Positions 18,211 to 27,691 of a stretch of DNA of 64,000 bases are shown piece after piece (the stretch's first letter is position 1; every line of letters begins with the position of its first letter). The stretch lies in assembly GCF_027706845.1 (NCBI RefSeq), contig NZ_JAQGCZ010000004.1:186001-250000 (forward strand), written 5' to 3'. A model generated the notes under the pieces. It made no database searches, was not told the DNA's origin, and worked only from the letters and a program-made list of their open reading frames with translations. The position numbers were made by a program, and so were the translations under genes. The stretch comes from Mycolicibacterium sp. BiH015. GTDB lineage: Bacteria; Actinomycetota; Actinomycetes; Mycobacteriales; Mycobacteriaceae.

Positions 18211-18708
18211 GTGATGTCCGCCTCGGCCGTGAGTGAGCTGCGTTTCGTAGCGGTGGGTCAGGACGATCCACTGGCCGCACCGCTCATCGACGAACTCGCG
18301 GTCGAGTACGCCATCCGCTACGGCGGTGTGCGCGACAGGGTGCACGCCTGGCTGCGGGGGTATCCGGCCGAGGAGTTCGCTGCCCCCGGCGGCGCCCTGG
18401 TGGTCGGCCTGCTCGGCGACCGGCCCGTGACCGGGGGCGCGTTCCGCCGCTTCGATGACACCACCGCCGAACTGAAGCGCATCTGGACCGACAGCGGCCA
18501 CCGCCGCCTCGGGTACGGGCGTGCCCTGGTGGCACGCCTCGAGGCCGACATCGCCGTACTCGGATACCGACGCATCTACCTGACGACAGGGGATCGCCAG
18601 CCCGAGGCCGAGGCGCTGTACCTCTCGATGGGCTACAGCCGGCTCGACGAGCCGCTGCCCGCCGAGGGCGAGGTGTATCCGATGGCGTTTCTCAAGGAAC
18701 TGTCGTGA
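18211..18708 (+). CDS. GNAT-family N-acetyltransferase
   Basis: A 165-residue acetyltransferase. The acetyl-CoA binding motif A is visible as HRRLGYGRALVARLEAD (about residues 95-111), preceded by ELKRIWTDSG and followed by the YRRIYLTTGDRQPEAEALYLSMGY region typical of GNATs acting on small molecules. Start is GTG 18211 (ATG 18214 is an equal alternative). Its stop overlaps the start of the first luciferase-like enzyme (GTGA). Three flavin-dependent enzymes follow with the same overlap, so the acetyltransferase probably acts in the same pathway, possibly acetylating a sulfur- or nitrogen-containing substrate. Confidence 0.9.
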   Translation: MMSASAVSELRFVAVGQDDPLAAPLIDELAVEYAIRYGGVRDRVHAWLRGYPAEEFAAPGGALVVGLLGDRPVTGGAFRRFDDTTAELKRIWTDSGHRRLGYGRALVARLEADIAVLGYRRIYLTTGDRQPEAEALYLSMGYSRLDEPLPAEGEVYPMAFLKELS

Positions 18709-19625
18709 CCGGGCCTCCGCGCCTCGCCGTGGCGCTGGAGGGCTATGGCTGGCATCCGCAAGCGTGGCGCCACACCACCGACACCCGGCCGGTCGCCGAC
18801 GGGGAGTACTGGGCGGCGGCCGCGGCCACCGCCGAGCGCGCTCTGCTCGACTTCGTGACCTTCGACGACTCGCTGGGCCCGCAGCGCAGGAGGCGGCCCG
18901 AGATCGAACCACGCTGGCTGGCCGGGCGCCCCGACGCGGTCCTGCTCGCCGCGCACATCGCGCCGGCCACCCGTCACCTCGGGCTGATCCCGGTAGGCGT
19001 GGCCACCTACACAGATCCGTCCCGGCTAGCGAAAGCTTTTGCGGGACTGGACGACATCTCGCGAGGCCGAGCGGGGTGGCAGGTAAGAGTCAGCAGCTCG
19101 CGCCACGAAGCGGAACTGTTCGGGCGCGAACCCGGGGTAGACCCGTTCCGATCCGCCGCCGACACCGTCGGCACCGTCCGGGAGATCTGTGGCGAACGAC
19201 TCGTCGTGGCCGCGCTGGCGCACAACCAGAGTGTCTATGAATTCGCCTCCCGCAGTGCCGATCTCGTGTTCGTCACGCCGAAAGGTGACGAGTCACTCGC
19301 GACGATCCTGGACGAAGTCGCCGCCGCCGGTGGACGCGCACTGCAGGTCTACGCCGATCTTTACGTCACCTTCGCCGACGTGGTCGACGAACGCTCCGAC
19401 GCCGAAGTATTCAGCGGCACACCGGCCGAACTCGCCGCAAAGATCTGTCGCTGGCAGCAGCTCGGGGTGGACGGCGTACGGCTGCGTCCGGCGGTGCACT
19501 CCACCGACCTGCCCGTGATCGCTGATGAAGTGGTGCCGTTATTGCAGCGCAACGCCGGCTTTCGTGCCGCCTACCGCGACGGTGAGACGCTGCGCCGGCG
19601 GCTCGGATTGGAAAGGACCCCATGA
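18705..19625 (+). CDS. LLM-class flavin-dependent oxidoreductase, NtaA/SnaA/DszA type, shortened
   Basis: A 306-residue luciferase-like protein. The N-terminal half matches the NtaA/SnaA/DszA monooxygenase group: LAVALEGYGWHPQAW, ALLDFVTFDDSLG, HLGLIPVGVATYTDPSRLAKAFAGLDDISRGRAGWQV. The C-terminal end is also typical (ETLRRRLGL). Usual members are about 380-450 residues. Here the middle part (normally the W-x-SW and FxVRGP...PRPPQGxP region) is missing, and the text passes from VGTVREI directly to VVAALAHNQSVYEFASRSADLVFVTP. It may be a heteromer partner of the third enzyme in the operon, which keeps that middle part. It starts at GTG inside the acetyltransferase stop. Confidence 0.82.
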   Translation: MTGPPRLAVALEGYGWHPQAWRHTTDTRPVADGEYWAAAAATAERALLDFVTFDDSLGPQRRRRPEIEPRWLAGRPDAVLLAAHIAPATRHLGLIPVGVATYTDPSRLAKAFAGLDDISRGRAGWQVRVSSSRHEAELFGREPGVDPFRSAADTVGTVREICGERLVVAALAHNQSVYEFASRSADLVFVTPKGDESLATILDEVAAAGGRALQVYADLYVTFADVVDERSDAEVFSGTPAELAAKICRWQQLGVDGVRLRPAVHSTDLPVIADEVVPLLQRNAGFRAAYRDGETLRRRLGLERTP

Positions 19626-20743
19626 CCGTCCCCCTGTCGATTCTCGATCTGTCGCCGGTGCCCGAAGGGGCCGATCCCGCCACTGCGCTGCGCAACACGG
19701 TCGACCTCGCCCAGCATGCCGAGCACTGGGGATTCAAGCGGTTCTGGGTCGCCGAACACCACTTCGTGTCGGTGGCCAGCTCGTCACCCGCGGCGCTGAT
19801 CGGCCAGATCGCCGCGTCCACCAGCACAATTCGCGTCGGCGCCGCCGCGGTGCAGCTCGGCCAGACCACCGCGATCGCGGTCGTCGAAAGCTTCGGGATT
19901 CTCGAGGCATTTCATCCCGGCCGCATCGATCTCGGGGTCGGGCGCTCGGGTCAGCGCCGCCGCGAGGCGCAGAAGGTGGGCGACAAGCCACGGACACCCA
20001 GACCCGTTCCGCCCTGGCGCGAGGTGGACGGTGTCGTGGTGCCCTCTCCGTTCGACGTGACCACGCTGATGCGCAACCCACGCCTGAGAGCCAAGATGTC
20101 GGTTCTGCAGCAACCTGGCGCGGAGGCGCCGGATTTCGGCGAGCAGGTCGGCGACATCCTCGCGCTTCTCGCGGGCACCTACGAGATTGACGGCGTCGAT
20201 GCGCACGCAGTCCCCGGCGAGGGCGCGCCGCTGACGCCGTGGGTGTTCGGAAGCAGCAAGGGGCAGAGCGCGCAGGTCGCAGCCGCTTACGGACTGCCGT
20301 TCGTGGCCAGCTATCACATCACCCCTGCGACAGCACTGGAGGCCGTCGAGGTCTACCGCGCAGGCTTCCAACCATCCGCCGCCCTCGCCGAGCCGTACGT
20401 CGTCGTCTCTGCCGATGTGGTGGTCGCAGCCGACAGCGGCACGGCCAAGCACCTGGCGTCTAGCTATGGGCACTGGGTGTACTCGATCCGCGCGGGCGAC
20501 GGGGCCGTCCCGTACCCGGACCCCGACCGCGTGCACCCCCTCACTGCCGAGCAGGAGGAGCTCGTGAAGGATCGCCTCGCAACGCAATTCGTCGGTGACC
20601 CAGACGAGGTCGCCCACCGCCTGGACAATCTGCGGCGAGTCACCGGCGCCGACGAGCTGGTTGTCACGTCAGTCACCCACGATCACGCCGACCGCCTGCG
20701 TTCCCACCAGCTGCTCGCGCAACGGTGGGGCATCGGGCGTTGA
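19622..20743 (+). CDS. LLM-class flavin-dependent oxidoreductase, MsnO8-like
   Basis: A 373-residue luciferase-like monooxygenase of full length. It begins PLSILDLSPVPEGADPATALRNTVDLAQHAEHWGFKRFWVAEHH, the signature of the MsnO8-like subgroup, and continues with VGAAAVQLGQTTAIAVVESFGILEAFHPGRIDLGVGRSG. It should use reduced FMN or F420 and oxygen; the cofactor cannot be settled by eye. It is embedded in a four-gene chain with 4-base overlaps on both sides and is the only one of the three flavin enzymes with a complete barrel. The substrate is unknown; the group often acts on organosulfur or amine compounds. Confidence 0.9.
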   Translation: MTVPLSILDLSPVPEGADPATALRNTVDLAQHAEHWGFKRFWVAEHHFVSVASSSPAALIGQIAASTSTIRVGAAAVQLGQTTAIAVVESFGILEAFHPGRIDLGVGRSGQRRREAQKVGDKPRTPRPVPPWREVDGVVVPSPFDVTTLMRNPRLRAKMSVLQQPGAEAPDFGEQVGDILALLAGTYEIDGVDAHAVPGEGAPLTPWVFGSSKGQSAQVAAAYGLPFVASYHITPATALEAVEVYRAGFQPSAALAEPYVVVSADVVVAADSGTAKHLASSYGHWVYSIRAGDGAVPYPDPDRVHPLTAEQEELVKDRLATQFVGDPDEVAHRLDNLRRVTGADELVVTSVTHDHADRLRSHQLLAQRWGIGR

Positions 20744-21372
20744 CGGACAACGCGCACGGGCAGATTCACGTCGGGGTGCGGCTTCCGGCAGGGGCCGATT
20801 TCGACACGGCGGTCCGATGGACCCGCACCGCCGAGCACGGCCTGCTCGATTTCGTTCTCTGCGAGAACTTCACCGTCCTGGCTGCTCTGGCCGCCACCAC
20901 TGAGCGGATCGGCCTCGTCGCGGTTGTCGACACCACCGACGACATCCCGTTCGAGGTGGCGCGCCGGCTCGTCACCCTGGACCACCTGTCGCGCGGACGA
21001 GCCGGCTGGGCCTGCGACGGATCGGGAGAATTCATCGCCGTCGTCACGAAGTTCTGGGAGAGCTGGGCGCCGGGCGCCGTTCTCGCTGACCGCGTCACCG
21101 GTCACTATGTGGATCCCGGCCGCATCCACGCCGTCGAGCACCGCGGGCAGCGGTTCACCGTTCGCGGTGTCGGCACGCTGCCCGCCCGACCACAGGGATT
21201 TCCCGTTCTGGTTCAGGGCTTTTCGACGCCGACACCCGCGAACCCGCGGGTCCTGCTTCCCGCCGACGACCTCGACGAGTTCGTCGACTCGGTGATACCC
21301 CAACTGCAGAAGCGGGGGAGGTTCCGCACCGAGTACGCCGGGCACACACTGCGAGAGCACTTGGGACTATAG
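20740..21372 (+). CDS. short LLM-class (luciferase-like) protein, NtaA/SnaA/DszA type
   Basis: A protein of about 210 residues with pieces of a DszA/SnaA-type monooxygenase: HVGVRLPAGADFDTAVRW, ERIGLVAVVDTTDD, TLDHLSRGRAGWACDGSG, KFWESWAPGAV, HRGQRFTVRGVGTLPARPQGFPVLVQGFS, and the C-terminal GHTLREHLGL. The C-terminal half of the barrel after the LVQGFS strand is largely absent. The segments it retains are those missing from the first enzyme of this operon. Start is taken as TTG 20740, overlapping the previous stop by four bases (TTGA) like its neighbours; GTG 20725 is an alternative. It may be a subunit rather than a complete enzyme, or a decaying paralog. Confidence 0.7.
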   Translation: MTDNAHGQIHVGVRLPAGADFDTAVRWTRTAEHGLLDFVLCENFTVLAALAATTERIGLVAVVDTTDDIPFEVARRLVTLDHLSRGRAGWACDGSGEFIAVVTKFWESWAPGAVLADRVTGHYVDPGRIHAVEHRGQRFTVRGVGTLPARPQGFPVLVQGFSTPTPANPRVLLPADDLDEFVDSVIPQLQKRGRFRTEYAGHTLREHLGL

Positions 21373-21375
21373 GCT
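21370..21375 (+). promoter_or_regulatory. putative -10 of leaderless mRNA
   Basis: TAGGCT, a common mycobacterial -10, ends seven bases before the GTG at 21383. It overlaps the stop codon of the preceding gene, so the small membrane protein could be transcribed separately from the flavin-enzyme operon. Confidence 0.5.
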
Positions 21376-21382
21376 TGGCGAC

Positions 21383-21673
21383 GTGTCGCAGGCGACCGTG
21401 GGCTGGCTGTTGCTGGCTGCTGCCGCACTGACATTCGTGTTCGGCGGGGTGTCGCGCCTGCTCGTCGGCCGCAGGCGGGACACCAGAACGGTGCGTGTCA
21501 TCGTGCACACTTTCCGGCGCACCGGCATCGCCCGGGTGCTGTTCGGCCGCTTCGAGGACGACGTGCTCGACGACGACGAGCTCGATGCCATGATCCTGAT
21601 GCCGTCGATCGTCGTTGCCTGCGGTCTGGCGCTGACCGCGATCTTCCTGCTGGGCTACCAGACGCTAACGTGA
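21383..21673 (+). CDS. small membrane protein, two helices
   Basis: A 96-residue protein with hydrophobic segments at about residues 6-27 and 71-91, separated by a charged cytoplasmic loop (RLLVGRRRDTRTVRVIV, then FEDDVLDDDELDA). No known motif is recognised. It starts at GTG 21383 after a TAGGCT hexamer. The last 19 bases overlap the 3' end of the MBL-fold gene on the opposite strand. It could act as a small membrane adaptor, but nothing in the sequence shows this. Confidence 0.7.
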   Translation: MSQATVGWLLLAAAALTFVFGGVSRLLVGRRRDTRTVRVIVHTFRRTGIARVLFGRFEDDVLDDDELDAMILMPSIVVACGLALTAIFLLGYQTLT

Positions 21674-22398
21674 CGCGCCTGAGTCACCGCATCCTTCACC
21701 GGGCCCCGCCACACCGGACCGTGACCGGGCAGCAGCACGTCGGTGTCGAGCATCCCCAATGCCTCCAGGCTGCGCAGGCAGGCCGCCTCGTCGTGGTTGA
21801 ACATCGAGGGCAGCAGCTGCGGACCGCGGCGCCGGGCCACCGGGTGAGCGGTGATCAGGGCGTCTCCGCTGACCAGCACCCCGTCCACCACATACGAGCA
21901 ATGCCCGCCCGTGTGGCCGGGGGTCGGCACCGCCTGCGGTGCCCCCGGCAGCCCGGCGGCGATGTCCGCGCTGAGTGACTCCGTCGTGGGAATGCCCGCG
22001 TGCGTCAGCGCGCCCTTGCGCATGACCGACACCGACCACTTCAACCACATGGGCTGCCAGGCGTGAGTGGCCACCGCGAGCGGGGACGCCTGCTCCAGAT
22101 ACTCGCGCTTGGCGTGACCCACCTCGTCGGGGTGGCAGTACACCGGCGTCCCGTGTTCGGTGGCGAACCAGATGGCGGTCCCGAAGTGATCGATGTGGGC
22201 GTGCGTCAACAGGATTGCGCGCAGATCCCCGGCGCCGAAACCCAGCCCGCGAAGTGAAGCCAGCACGTCGGCGCGGTGGCCGGGAAACCCCGCGTCGATC
22301 AGGATCACGCCGTCCCCGTCGGCAACCAGCGTCCAATTCACCAGCTCGGTCTGCGCGAAGTGGACTCGATCGGTGACGGCCGTGACAACGGGAGCCAT
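21655..22398 (-). CDS. MBL-fold metallo-hydrolase (Rv0406c-like)
   Basis: A 247-residue metallo-beta-lactamase-fold hydrolase. The metal-binding motifs are [11 protein letters not shown] (HxHxDH), [18 protein letters not shown] and LLPGHGPV, so a two-metal site is likely. The protein looks like a glyoxalase-II-type or lactonase-type hydrolase; the substrate is unknown. It is divergent from fgd1 over 23 bp. The same arrangement (Rv0406c beside fgd1) occurs in M. tuberculosis as I recall. The -10 TACACT lies six bases before the ATG, so the mRNA is probably leaderless. Confidence 0.9.
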   Translation of the reverse strand: MAPVVTAVTDRVHFAQTELVNWTLVADGDGVILIDAGFPGHRADVLASLRGLGFGAGDLRAILLTHAHIDHFGTAIWFATEHGTPVYCHPDEVGHAKREYLEQASPLAVATHAWQPMWLKWSVSVMRKGALTHAGIPTTESLSADIAAGLPGAPQAVPTPGHTGGHCSYVVDGVLVSGDALITAHPVARRRGPQLLPSMFNHDEAACLRSLEALGMLDTDVLLPGHGPVWRGPVKDAVTQARHVSVW

Positions 22399-22404
22399 GG
22401 GGCG

Positions 22405-22410
22405 AGTGTA
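22405..22410 (-). promoter_or_regulatory. putative -10 of leaderless MBL-hydrolase mRNA
   Basis: On the minus strand TACACT ends six bases before the ATG at 22398, which fits a leaderless mycobacterial promoter (TANNNT). The whole divergent gap to fgd1 is only 23 bp, so both promoters overlap. Confidence 0.45.
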
Positions 22411-22421
22411 GAAACATACTT

Positions 22422-23432
22422 ATGGCTGAACTGAAACTGGGCTACAAGGCGTCGGCGGAGCAGTTCGCGCCCCGCGAACTCGTCGAACTCGCCGTCGCCG
22501 CCGAAGAGCACGGCATGGACAGCGCCACCGTCAGCGACCACTTCCAGCCCTGGCGGCATGAAGGCGGTCACGCGCCGTTCTCGCTGGCCTGGATGACCGC
22601 CGTGGGTGAGCGCACCAAGCGTCTGCAGCTGGGTACCTCGGTGCTCACCCCGACGTTCCGCTACAACCCCGCCGTGATCGCGCAGGCGTTCGCGACGATG
22701 GGCTGCCTGTATCCGGGCCGCATCTTCCTCGGTGTCGGCACCGGGGAGGCGCTCAACGAGATCGCGACCGGTTACGAGGGTGAATGGCCCGAGTTCAAGG
22801 AGCGCTACGCACGGTTGCGCGAGTCGGTGCGCCTGATGCGCGAACTGTGGCTCGGGGACCGCGTCGACTTCGACGGCGAGTACTACAAGACCAAGGGCGC
22901 CAGCATCTACGACGTTCCCGAGGGCGGCATCCCGATCTACATCGCCGCGGGCGGTCCGCAGGTCGCCAAGTACGCAGGCCGCGCAGGCGACGGATTCATC
23001 TGCACCTCCGGCAAAGGCGAGGAGCTCTACAAGGACAAGCTGATCCCTGCGATGCGCGAAGGCGCAGAGGCGGCGGGCAAGAACCCCGACGACGTGGACC
23101 GGATGATCGAGATCAAGATCTCCTACGACACCGATCCCGAACTGGCACTGGAGAACACGCGGTTCTGGGCGCCGCTGTCGCTGACCGCCGAGCAGAAGCA
23201 CTCCATCGACGACCCGATCGAGATGGAGAAGGCGGCCGACGCACTGCCCATCGAGCAGGTCGCCAAGCGGTGGATCGTCGCGTCGGATCCTGACGAGGCG
23301 GTGGCCAAGGTCAAGGACTATGTGGACTGGGGCCTCAACCACCTCGTCTTCCACGCCCCCGGCCACGATCAGCGCCGCTTCCTGGAGCTGTTCCAGCGCG
23401 ACCTGGAACCGAGGCTGCGCAAGCTCGGCTGA
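22422..23432 (+). CDS. fgd1: F420-dependent glucose-6-phosphate dehydrogenase
   Basis: FGD1 oxidises glucose 6-phosphate to 6-phosphogluconolactone and reduces cofactor F420, feeding F420H2-dependent reductases in mycobacteria. The 336-residue protein is co-linear with the known family: [19 protein letters not shown] at the start, the catalytic residues H40 and W44 (SDHFQPW) and E109 (GVGTGEAL), and the phosphate-binding region with K198 and R283-type basic residues further on. Length equals M. tuberculosis Rv0407. The order MBL hydrolase, fgd1, pta, ackA is conserved, although here an extra phosphatase-like membrane protein gene lies between fgd1 and pta. Confidence 0.97.
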   Translation: MAELKLGYKASAEQFAPRELVELAVAAEEHGMDSATVSDHFQPWRHEGGHAPFSLAWMTAVGERTKRLQLGTSVLTPTFRYNPAVIAQAFATMGCLYPGRIFLGVGTGEALNEIATGYEGEWPEFKERYARLRESVRLMRELWLGDRVDFDGEYYKTKGASIYDVPEGGIPIYIAAGGPQVAKYAGRAGDGFICTSGKGEELYKDKLIPAMREGAEAAGKNPDDVDRMIEIKISYDTDPELALENTRFWAPLSLTAEQKHSIDDPIEMEKAADALPIEQVAKRWIVASDPDEAVAKVKDYVDWGLNHLVFHAPGHDQRRFLELFQRDLEPRLRKLG

Positions 23433-23444
23433 CACACCGGCGAG

Positions 23445-24425
23445 ATGATCCGACTTCTCGCGACGCTGCTGGGCCTGGGGGCTCTGGCCGTCGCGACAGC
23501 AGGACTGGTTGCCCGCTACCTGCCCATCTCGGGGCATCCGACGCTCATTCTGGCGGCGGCGGCGCCGTATCTGACGGTCGCCGCCCCGGTCGCGGTGCTG
23601 CTGTTCGGGCTCGGCAGGCGATTCGTTCTCACGCTGGTGGCGTTCGCCATCACGGTGGCGCTGCTGTGGGTGTACGTGCCCCGCTACCCGGTGTTCGGTG
23701 GTCCGGCGGCGACGGCGACGGCATCGGTCGACGTTCGAGTACTGACCGCGAATCTCGGTATGGGGCAAGCCGATCCCGCCGCGTTCGTCGCGCTGGCCGG
23801 GAACACCGCCGATGTCGTGGCCGTCCAGGAGATGACGCAGGAGGCGGCCGACGGCCTGGCGGCGGCCGGGATGGACGCGGTGTTCCCACACCGGGTGATC
23901 GTGCCCGCGCCGATGGCTTCCGGGATCGGCATCTGGAGCCGGCACCCGATCGTGCACTCCGGGCGTATCGACGGCTACGCGATGCCGATGATCGGGACCC
24001 GCATCAAGATCCCCGGCGTGCGCGTCGACACCACGGTGTTGTCGGTGCACCTCGCCGCGCCGTGGCCGATGCCCATCGATGCGTGGCGCTCCGACATCGC
24101 GTTGTTCCCGGACACCCTGCGCGAGATCGGCCGCACCGCGGGTGCCGGTGCGGTGATCGTTGCCGGGGACTTCAACGCCACCTATGAGATGGCGCCGTTC
24201 CGCAGGCTTCTCGACACCGGCTACCGAGATGCGGGTGTCGATGCCCGCGCCGGGCTCGCCCGTTCCTATCCGGGCCGGGGGCCGCGACCGCCGCTCATCG
24301 GTATCGATCACATCCTCACGAAGAACTCGTCGGCGACGGCAGCGCAGACCGTGGTGGTGCCCGGCGCCGACCATCGCGGTCTGCTGGCCACGCTGAGCGT
24401 GCCGGTCGACATGACCGCCAGTTAG
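23445..24425 (+). CDS. membrane-anchored endonuclease/exonuclease/phosphatase family protein
   Basis: A 326-residue protein with three N-terminal hydrophobic segments (about residues 3-24, 30-55 and 60-82) and an extracytoplasmic EEP domain. The domain shows LTANLGMGQAD, VVAVQEMT with the metal-binding Glu, HLAAPWP, VIVAGDFNAT (the typical DFN), GIDHILT and the final DHRG with the catalytic His. It therefore should be an active phosphodiesterase or phosphatase outside the membrane. Such proteins act on nucleic acids, phospholipids or phosphorylated polyols; the substrate is unknown. It begins 12 bp after fgd1 and is likely in the same transcript. Confidence 0.88.
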   Translation: MIRLLATLLGLGALAVATAGLVARYLPISGHPTLILAAAAPYLTVAAPVAVLLFGLGRRFVLTLVAFAITVALLWVYVPRYPVFGGPAATATASVDVRVLTANLGMGQADPAAFVALAGNTADVVAVQEMTQEAADGLAAAGMDAVFPHRVIVPAPMASGIGIWSRHPIVHSGRIDGYAMPMIGTRIKIPGVRVDTTVLSVHLAAPWPMPIDAWRSDIALFPDTLREIGRTAGAGAVIVAGDFNATYEMAPFRRLLDTGYRDAGVDARAGLARSYPGRGPRPPLIGIDHILTKNSSATAAQTVVVPGADHRGLLATLSVPVDMTAS

Positions 24426-24434
24426 CCCCGCCCG

Positions 24435-24440
24435 TAGGCT
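24435..24440 (+). promoter_or_regulatory. putative -10 of leaderless pta-ackA mRNA
   Basis: TAGGCT ends six bases before the pta GTG at 24447. The 21-bp gap between the upstream gene and pta has no ribosome-binding site, consistent with leaderless initiation. Confidence 0.5.
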
Positions 24441-24446
24441 TGACCC

Positions 24447-26537
24447 GTGCCTGATGCTGCCGACACAGCCATCTCCGCCATCTACATCGCGTCGCCGGAA
24501 GGCGACACCGGAAAGTCGACCATCGCGCTGGGGATCTTGCACCGGCTTGCGGCGACCGTCGCCCGGGTCGGGGTGTTCCGACCAATCACGCGCGGGGACG
24601 CCGAGAGCCGGGACTACATCCTCGAGCTGCTGCTCGACCACACGACGGCCGGCCTGCCCTACGACGACTGCGTCGGCGTCACGTATCACCAGCTGCACGA
24701 GGACCCCGAAGCCGCCCTCGGCGAGATCGTCGACCGTTATCACCGGGTTGCCGATCGGTGCGACGCGGTGCTCGTGGTCGGCAGTGACTACACCGACGTG
24801 GCCGCCCCCAGCGAACTGTCGGTCAATGCCCGTATCGCGGCCAACCTCGGCGCGCCGGTGGTGCTCGCCGTCAAAGGCAAGGGCCGCACTCCGGAGCAGG
24901 TCGCCCAGGTCGTCGAGGTCTGCGTCGACGAGATCGCCGCTCAGCACGCCCACACCGCGGCGGTGGTCGCCAACCGGTGTGATCCCGCGCAGCTCGCCGA
25001 GGTGCGCGAGGCGCTGAAGAAGACCGGGCAGCGCAGCTACGTGCTGCCGGAGGAGCCGCTTCTGGTGGCGCCGTCGGTCGCCGAGCTGCAGGCCGCGGTC
25101 GAGGGCACGGTGGTGCAGGGCGACCGCGCGCTGCTGCACCGTGAGGTGCTCGATGTCCTGGTCGCCGGGATGACGGCAGAACATGTCCTGGAGCGACTCA
25201 CCGACGGTGTCGCGGTCGTCACGCCGGGCGACCGTTCCGACGTCGTCCTCGCGGTGCTCAGTGCCCATGCCGCGGAGGGCTTTCCGTCGTTGTCGGGGGT
25301 GATCCTCAACGGCGGGCTCACATTGCACCCGGCGATCGCGTCGCTGGTGTCGGGACTCGGTCAGCGGCTGCCGATCATCGAGACGAGGTTCGGCACCTTT
25401 GAGACGGCCAGGCGGGTCGCCGAGACGCGGGGACGGGTGACGTCGACGTCGCAGCGCAAGATCGACACCGCGCTGACGCTGATGGACACCCACGTCGACA
25501 CCGCGGATCTGCTGGCGCAGTTGGCCATCCCGATCCCGTCCGTGGTGACCCCGCAGATGTTCACCTACCAACTGCTCGATCAGGCGCGCGCGGACCGCAA
25601 GCGCATCGTGCTGCCCGAAGGCAACGACGACCGCATCCTCAAGGCGGCGGGCCGGTTGCTGCAGCGCTCGGTCGCCGACCTCACCATTCTCGGCGATGAG
25701 GCGCAGGTCCGGGCACGCGCTGCCGAACTCGGCGTCGACCTGTCGGCCGCGGCCGTGCTGGATCCGCAGACGAGCGAGTTGTGCGACCAGTTCGCCGAGC
25801 AGTACGCGAAGCTGCGCGCCCACAAGGGCGTCACGGTCGAGCAGGCCCGCGAAATCATCCACGATGTCTCGTATTTCGGCACGATGCTGGTGCACAACGA
25901 CATGGTGGACGGCATGGTCTCCGGTGCCCGGCACACCACCGCGCACACGGTCCGGCCGGCGTTCGAGATCATCAAGACCTTGCCGGACGTCTCGACGGTC
26001 TCGAGCATCTTCCTGATGTGCCTTGCGCACGAGGTACTGGCGTACGGAGACTGTGCGATCGTGCCCGACCCGACGGCCGAGCAGCTGGCCGACATCGCGA
26101 TCTCGTCGGCCCGCACCGCAGCCCAATTCGGAATAGACCCACGGGTCGCGATGCTGTCCTACTCCACGGGCACCTCCGGCACCGGCGCCGATGTCGACAA
26201 GGTCAGGAAGGCAACGGAACTGGTGCGATCGCGCGAGCCCGAGCTCAGGGTCGAGGGTCCGATACAGTACGACGCCGCGGTGGAGCCGTCCGTCGCGGCG
26301 ACGAAGATGCCGGACTCAGCTGTGGCGGGTCATGCCACCGTGCTGATCTTCCCGGATCTCAACACCGGCAACAACACCTACAAGGCCGTGCAGCGCAGCG
26401 CGGGCGCGATCGCGATCGGACCGGTGCTTCAGGGGCTGAACAAGCCGGTCAACGACCTCTCGCGCGGCGCACTGGTGGAAGACATCGTGAACACCGTGGC
26501 CATCACCGCCATCCAAGCGCAGGGGACGAGGCGATGA
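24447..26537 (+). CDS. pta: phosphate acetyltransferase (long, three-domain form)
   Basis: Pta interconverts acetyl-CoA and acetyl phosphate, working with AckA in acetate metabolism. The 696-residue protein is the long form. An N-terminal P-loop domain ([10 protein letters not shown] at about residues 16-25) is followed by a central DRTGG-type domain and, from about residue 375, the catalytic domain starting [27 protein letters not shown] and including [22 protein letters not shown] and [13 protein letters not shown] 24447 is the start. The ackA ATG overlaps the TGA by four bases. Synteny with M. tuberculosis Rv0407-Rv0409 supports the call. Confidence 0.97.
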   Translation: MPDAADTAISAIYIASPEGDTGKSTIALGILHRLAATVARVGVFRPITRGDAESRDYILELLLDHTTAGLPYDDCVGVTYHQLHEDPEAALGEIVDRYHRVADRCDAVLVVGSDYTDVAAPSELSVNARIAANLGAPVVLAVKGKGRTPEQVAQVVEVCVDEIAAQHAHTAAVVANRCDPAQLAEVREALKKTGQRSYVLPEEPLLVAPSVAELQAAVEGTVVQGDRALLHREVLDVLVAGMTAEHVLERLTDGVAVVTPGDRSDVVLAVLSAHAAEGFPSLSGVILNGGLTLHPAIASLVSGLGQRLPIIETRFGTFETARRVAETRGRVTSTSQRKIDTALTLMDTHVDTADLLAQLAIPIPSVVTPQMFTYQLLDQARADRKRIVLPEGNDDRILKAAGRLLQRSVADLTILGDEAQVRARAAELGVDLSAAAVLDPQTSELCDQFAEQYAKLRAHKGVTVEQAREIIHDVSYFGTMLVHNDMVDGMVSGARHTTAHTVRPAFEIIKTLPDVSTVSSIFLMCLAHEVLAYGDCAIVPDPTAEQLADIAISSARTAAQFGIDPRVAMLSYSTGTSGTGADVDKVRKATELVRSREPELRVEGPIQYDAAVEPSVAATKMPDSAVAGHATVLIFPDLNTGNNTYKAVQRSAGAIAIGPVLQGLNKPVNDLSRGALVEDIVNTVAITAIQAQGTRR

Positions 26538-27691
26538 CACGCTCGGTTCTGGTGCTCAACTCCGGCTCTTCTTCGGTGAAATACGCAGTGGTCGAACCGG
26601 ATTCGGGTGAGTTGGTTGCCGACGGCATCGTCGAGAGAATCGGCGACACGGCTGGCGAGAACGGGCCGGGCGTCGCCGACCATGCCGCGGCGATGCAGGT
26701 CGTTTTCGAGTTGCTGGCCTCCGACGGGCACCGGCTCGACGACCTCGGGTTGGTCGCCGTCGGGCACCGCGTGGTTCACGGGGGCCCGGACCTCTACCAG
26801 CCGACTGTCGTGGACGATGCGCTGATCGAGCGCCTCGAGAAGCTGGCACCCCTTGCGCCGCTACACAATCCGCCGGCGATCGAGGGTATCCAGGTGGCGC
26901 GCACAGCGCTGCCCGACCTGCCGCACGTCGCGGTGTTCGACACCGCGTTCTTCCACGACCTTCCCCCCGCGGCCGCGACCTACGCCATCGATGCCGATGT
27001 GGCCGACGAGTGGCACATCCGGCGCTACGGATTCCACGGGACGTCGCATCAATACGTCAGCGAGCAGGCGGCCCTGTTCCTCGGTGCACCACTGGAATCG
27101 CTGAGGCAGATCGTCCTGCATCTCGGCAACGGGGCGTCGGCCTCGGCCATCGTCGGGGGCAGGCCGGTGGAGACGTCTATGGGACTCACCCCGATGGAGG
27201 GGTTGGTGATGGGGACCCGCTCCGGCGACGTCGATCCCGGCGTGATCTTCTACCTGTGGCGGGAAGCCGGAATGAGCGTCGAAGACGTCGAGTCGTTGCT
27301 CAACCGGCGCTCGGGTGTCCGCGGCCTCGGCGGCGAGATCGATTTCCGGGAACTGCACCGCCGGATCGAATCAGGCGACGACGCAGCACAATTGGCCTAC
27401 GACGTGTACATCCACCGGCTGCGGAAGTACCTCGGTGCGTACCTGGCGGTGCTCGGCACGACCGACGTCATCACGTTCACCGCAGGGGTGGGGGAGAACG
27501 ACGCTGCGGTCCGACGTGACGCCTTGTCGGGCCTCGCCGCGCTCGGTATCGAGCTCGACGAGCAACTCAACCAGAGCCCGGACAGGAATGCCCGGCGCAT
27601 CTCACCCGACGGCGCTCCGACGACCGTGCTAGTTGTACCCACCAATGAGGAGCTCGCGATTGCTCGGGCGTGTGCGGGAGTACTTGGCTGA
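26534..27691 (+). CDS. ackA: acetate kinase
   Basis: AckA phosphorylates acetate with ATP to acetyl phosphate. The 385-residue product starts [21 protein letters not shown], the classic acetate-kinase N-terminus with the Asn and Ser residues that bind phosphate. It contains [14 protein letters not shown] with the catalytic Asp, [29 protein letters not shown] and FTAGVGEN. It overlaps pta by four bases and is translated together with it. Its last 63 bases overlap the STAS gene on the opposite strand. Confidence 0.98.
   Translation: MTRSVLVLNSGSSSVKYAVVEPDSGELVADGIVERIGDTAGENGPGVADHAAAMQVVFELLASDGHRLDDLGLVAVGHRVVHGGPDLYQPTVVDDALIERLEKLAPLAPLHNPPAIEGIQVARTALPDLPHVAVFDTAFFHDLPPAAATYAIDADVADEWHIRRYGFHGTSHQYVSEQAALFLGAPLESLRQIVLHLGNGASASAIVGGRPVETSMGLTPMEGLVMGTRSGDVDPGVIFYLWREAGMSVEDVESLLNRRSGVRGLGGEIDFRELHRRIESGDDAAQLAYDVYIHRLRKYLGAYLAVLGTTDVITFTAGVGENDAAVRRDALSGLAALGIELDEQLNQSPDRNARRISPDGAPTTVLVVPTNEELAIARACAGVLG

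Noticed and set aside
20725..21372. The short third luciferase-like gene as a pseudogene.
   Set aside because: The frame is open from start to stop, overlaps its neighbour like the other genes, and keeps several conserved segments; decay cannot be excluded but is not shown.
22338..26126. A very long open frame on the minus strand opposite fgd1, the phosphatase-like gene and pta (1,262 codons).
   Set aside because: Its translation is rich in Arg, His, Asp and Gly without any domain, and the opposite strand carries three well-conserved genes. GC-rich DNA commonly leaves the antisense frame open.
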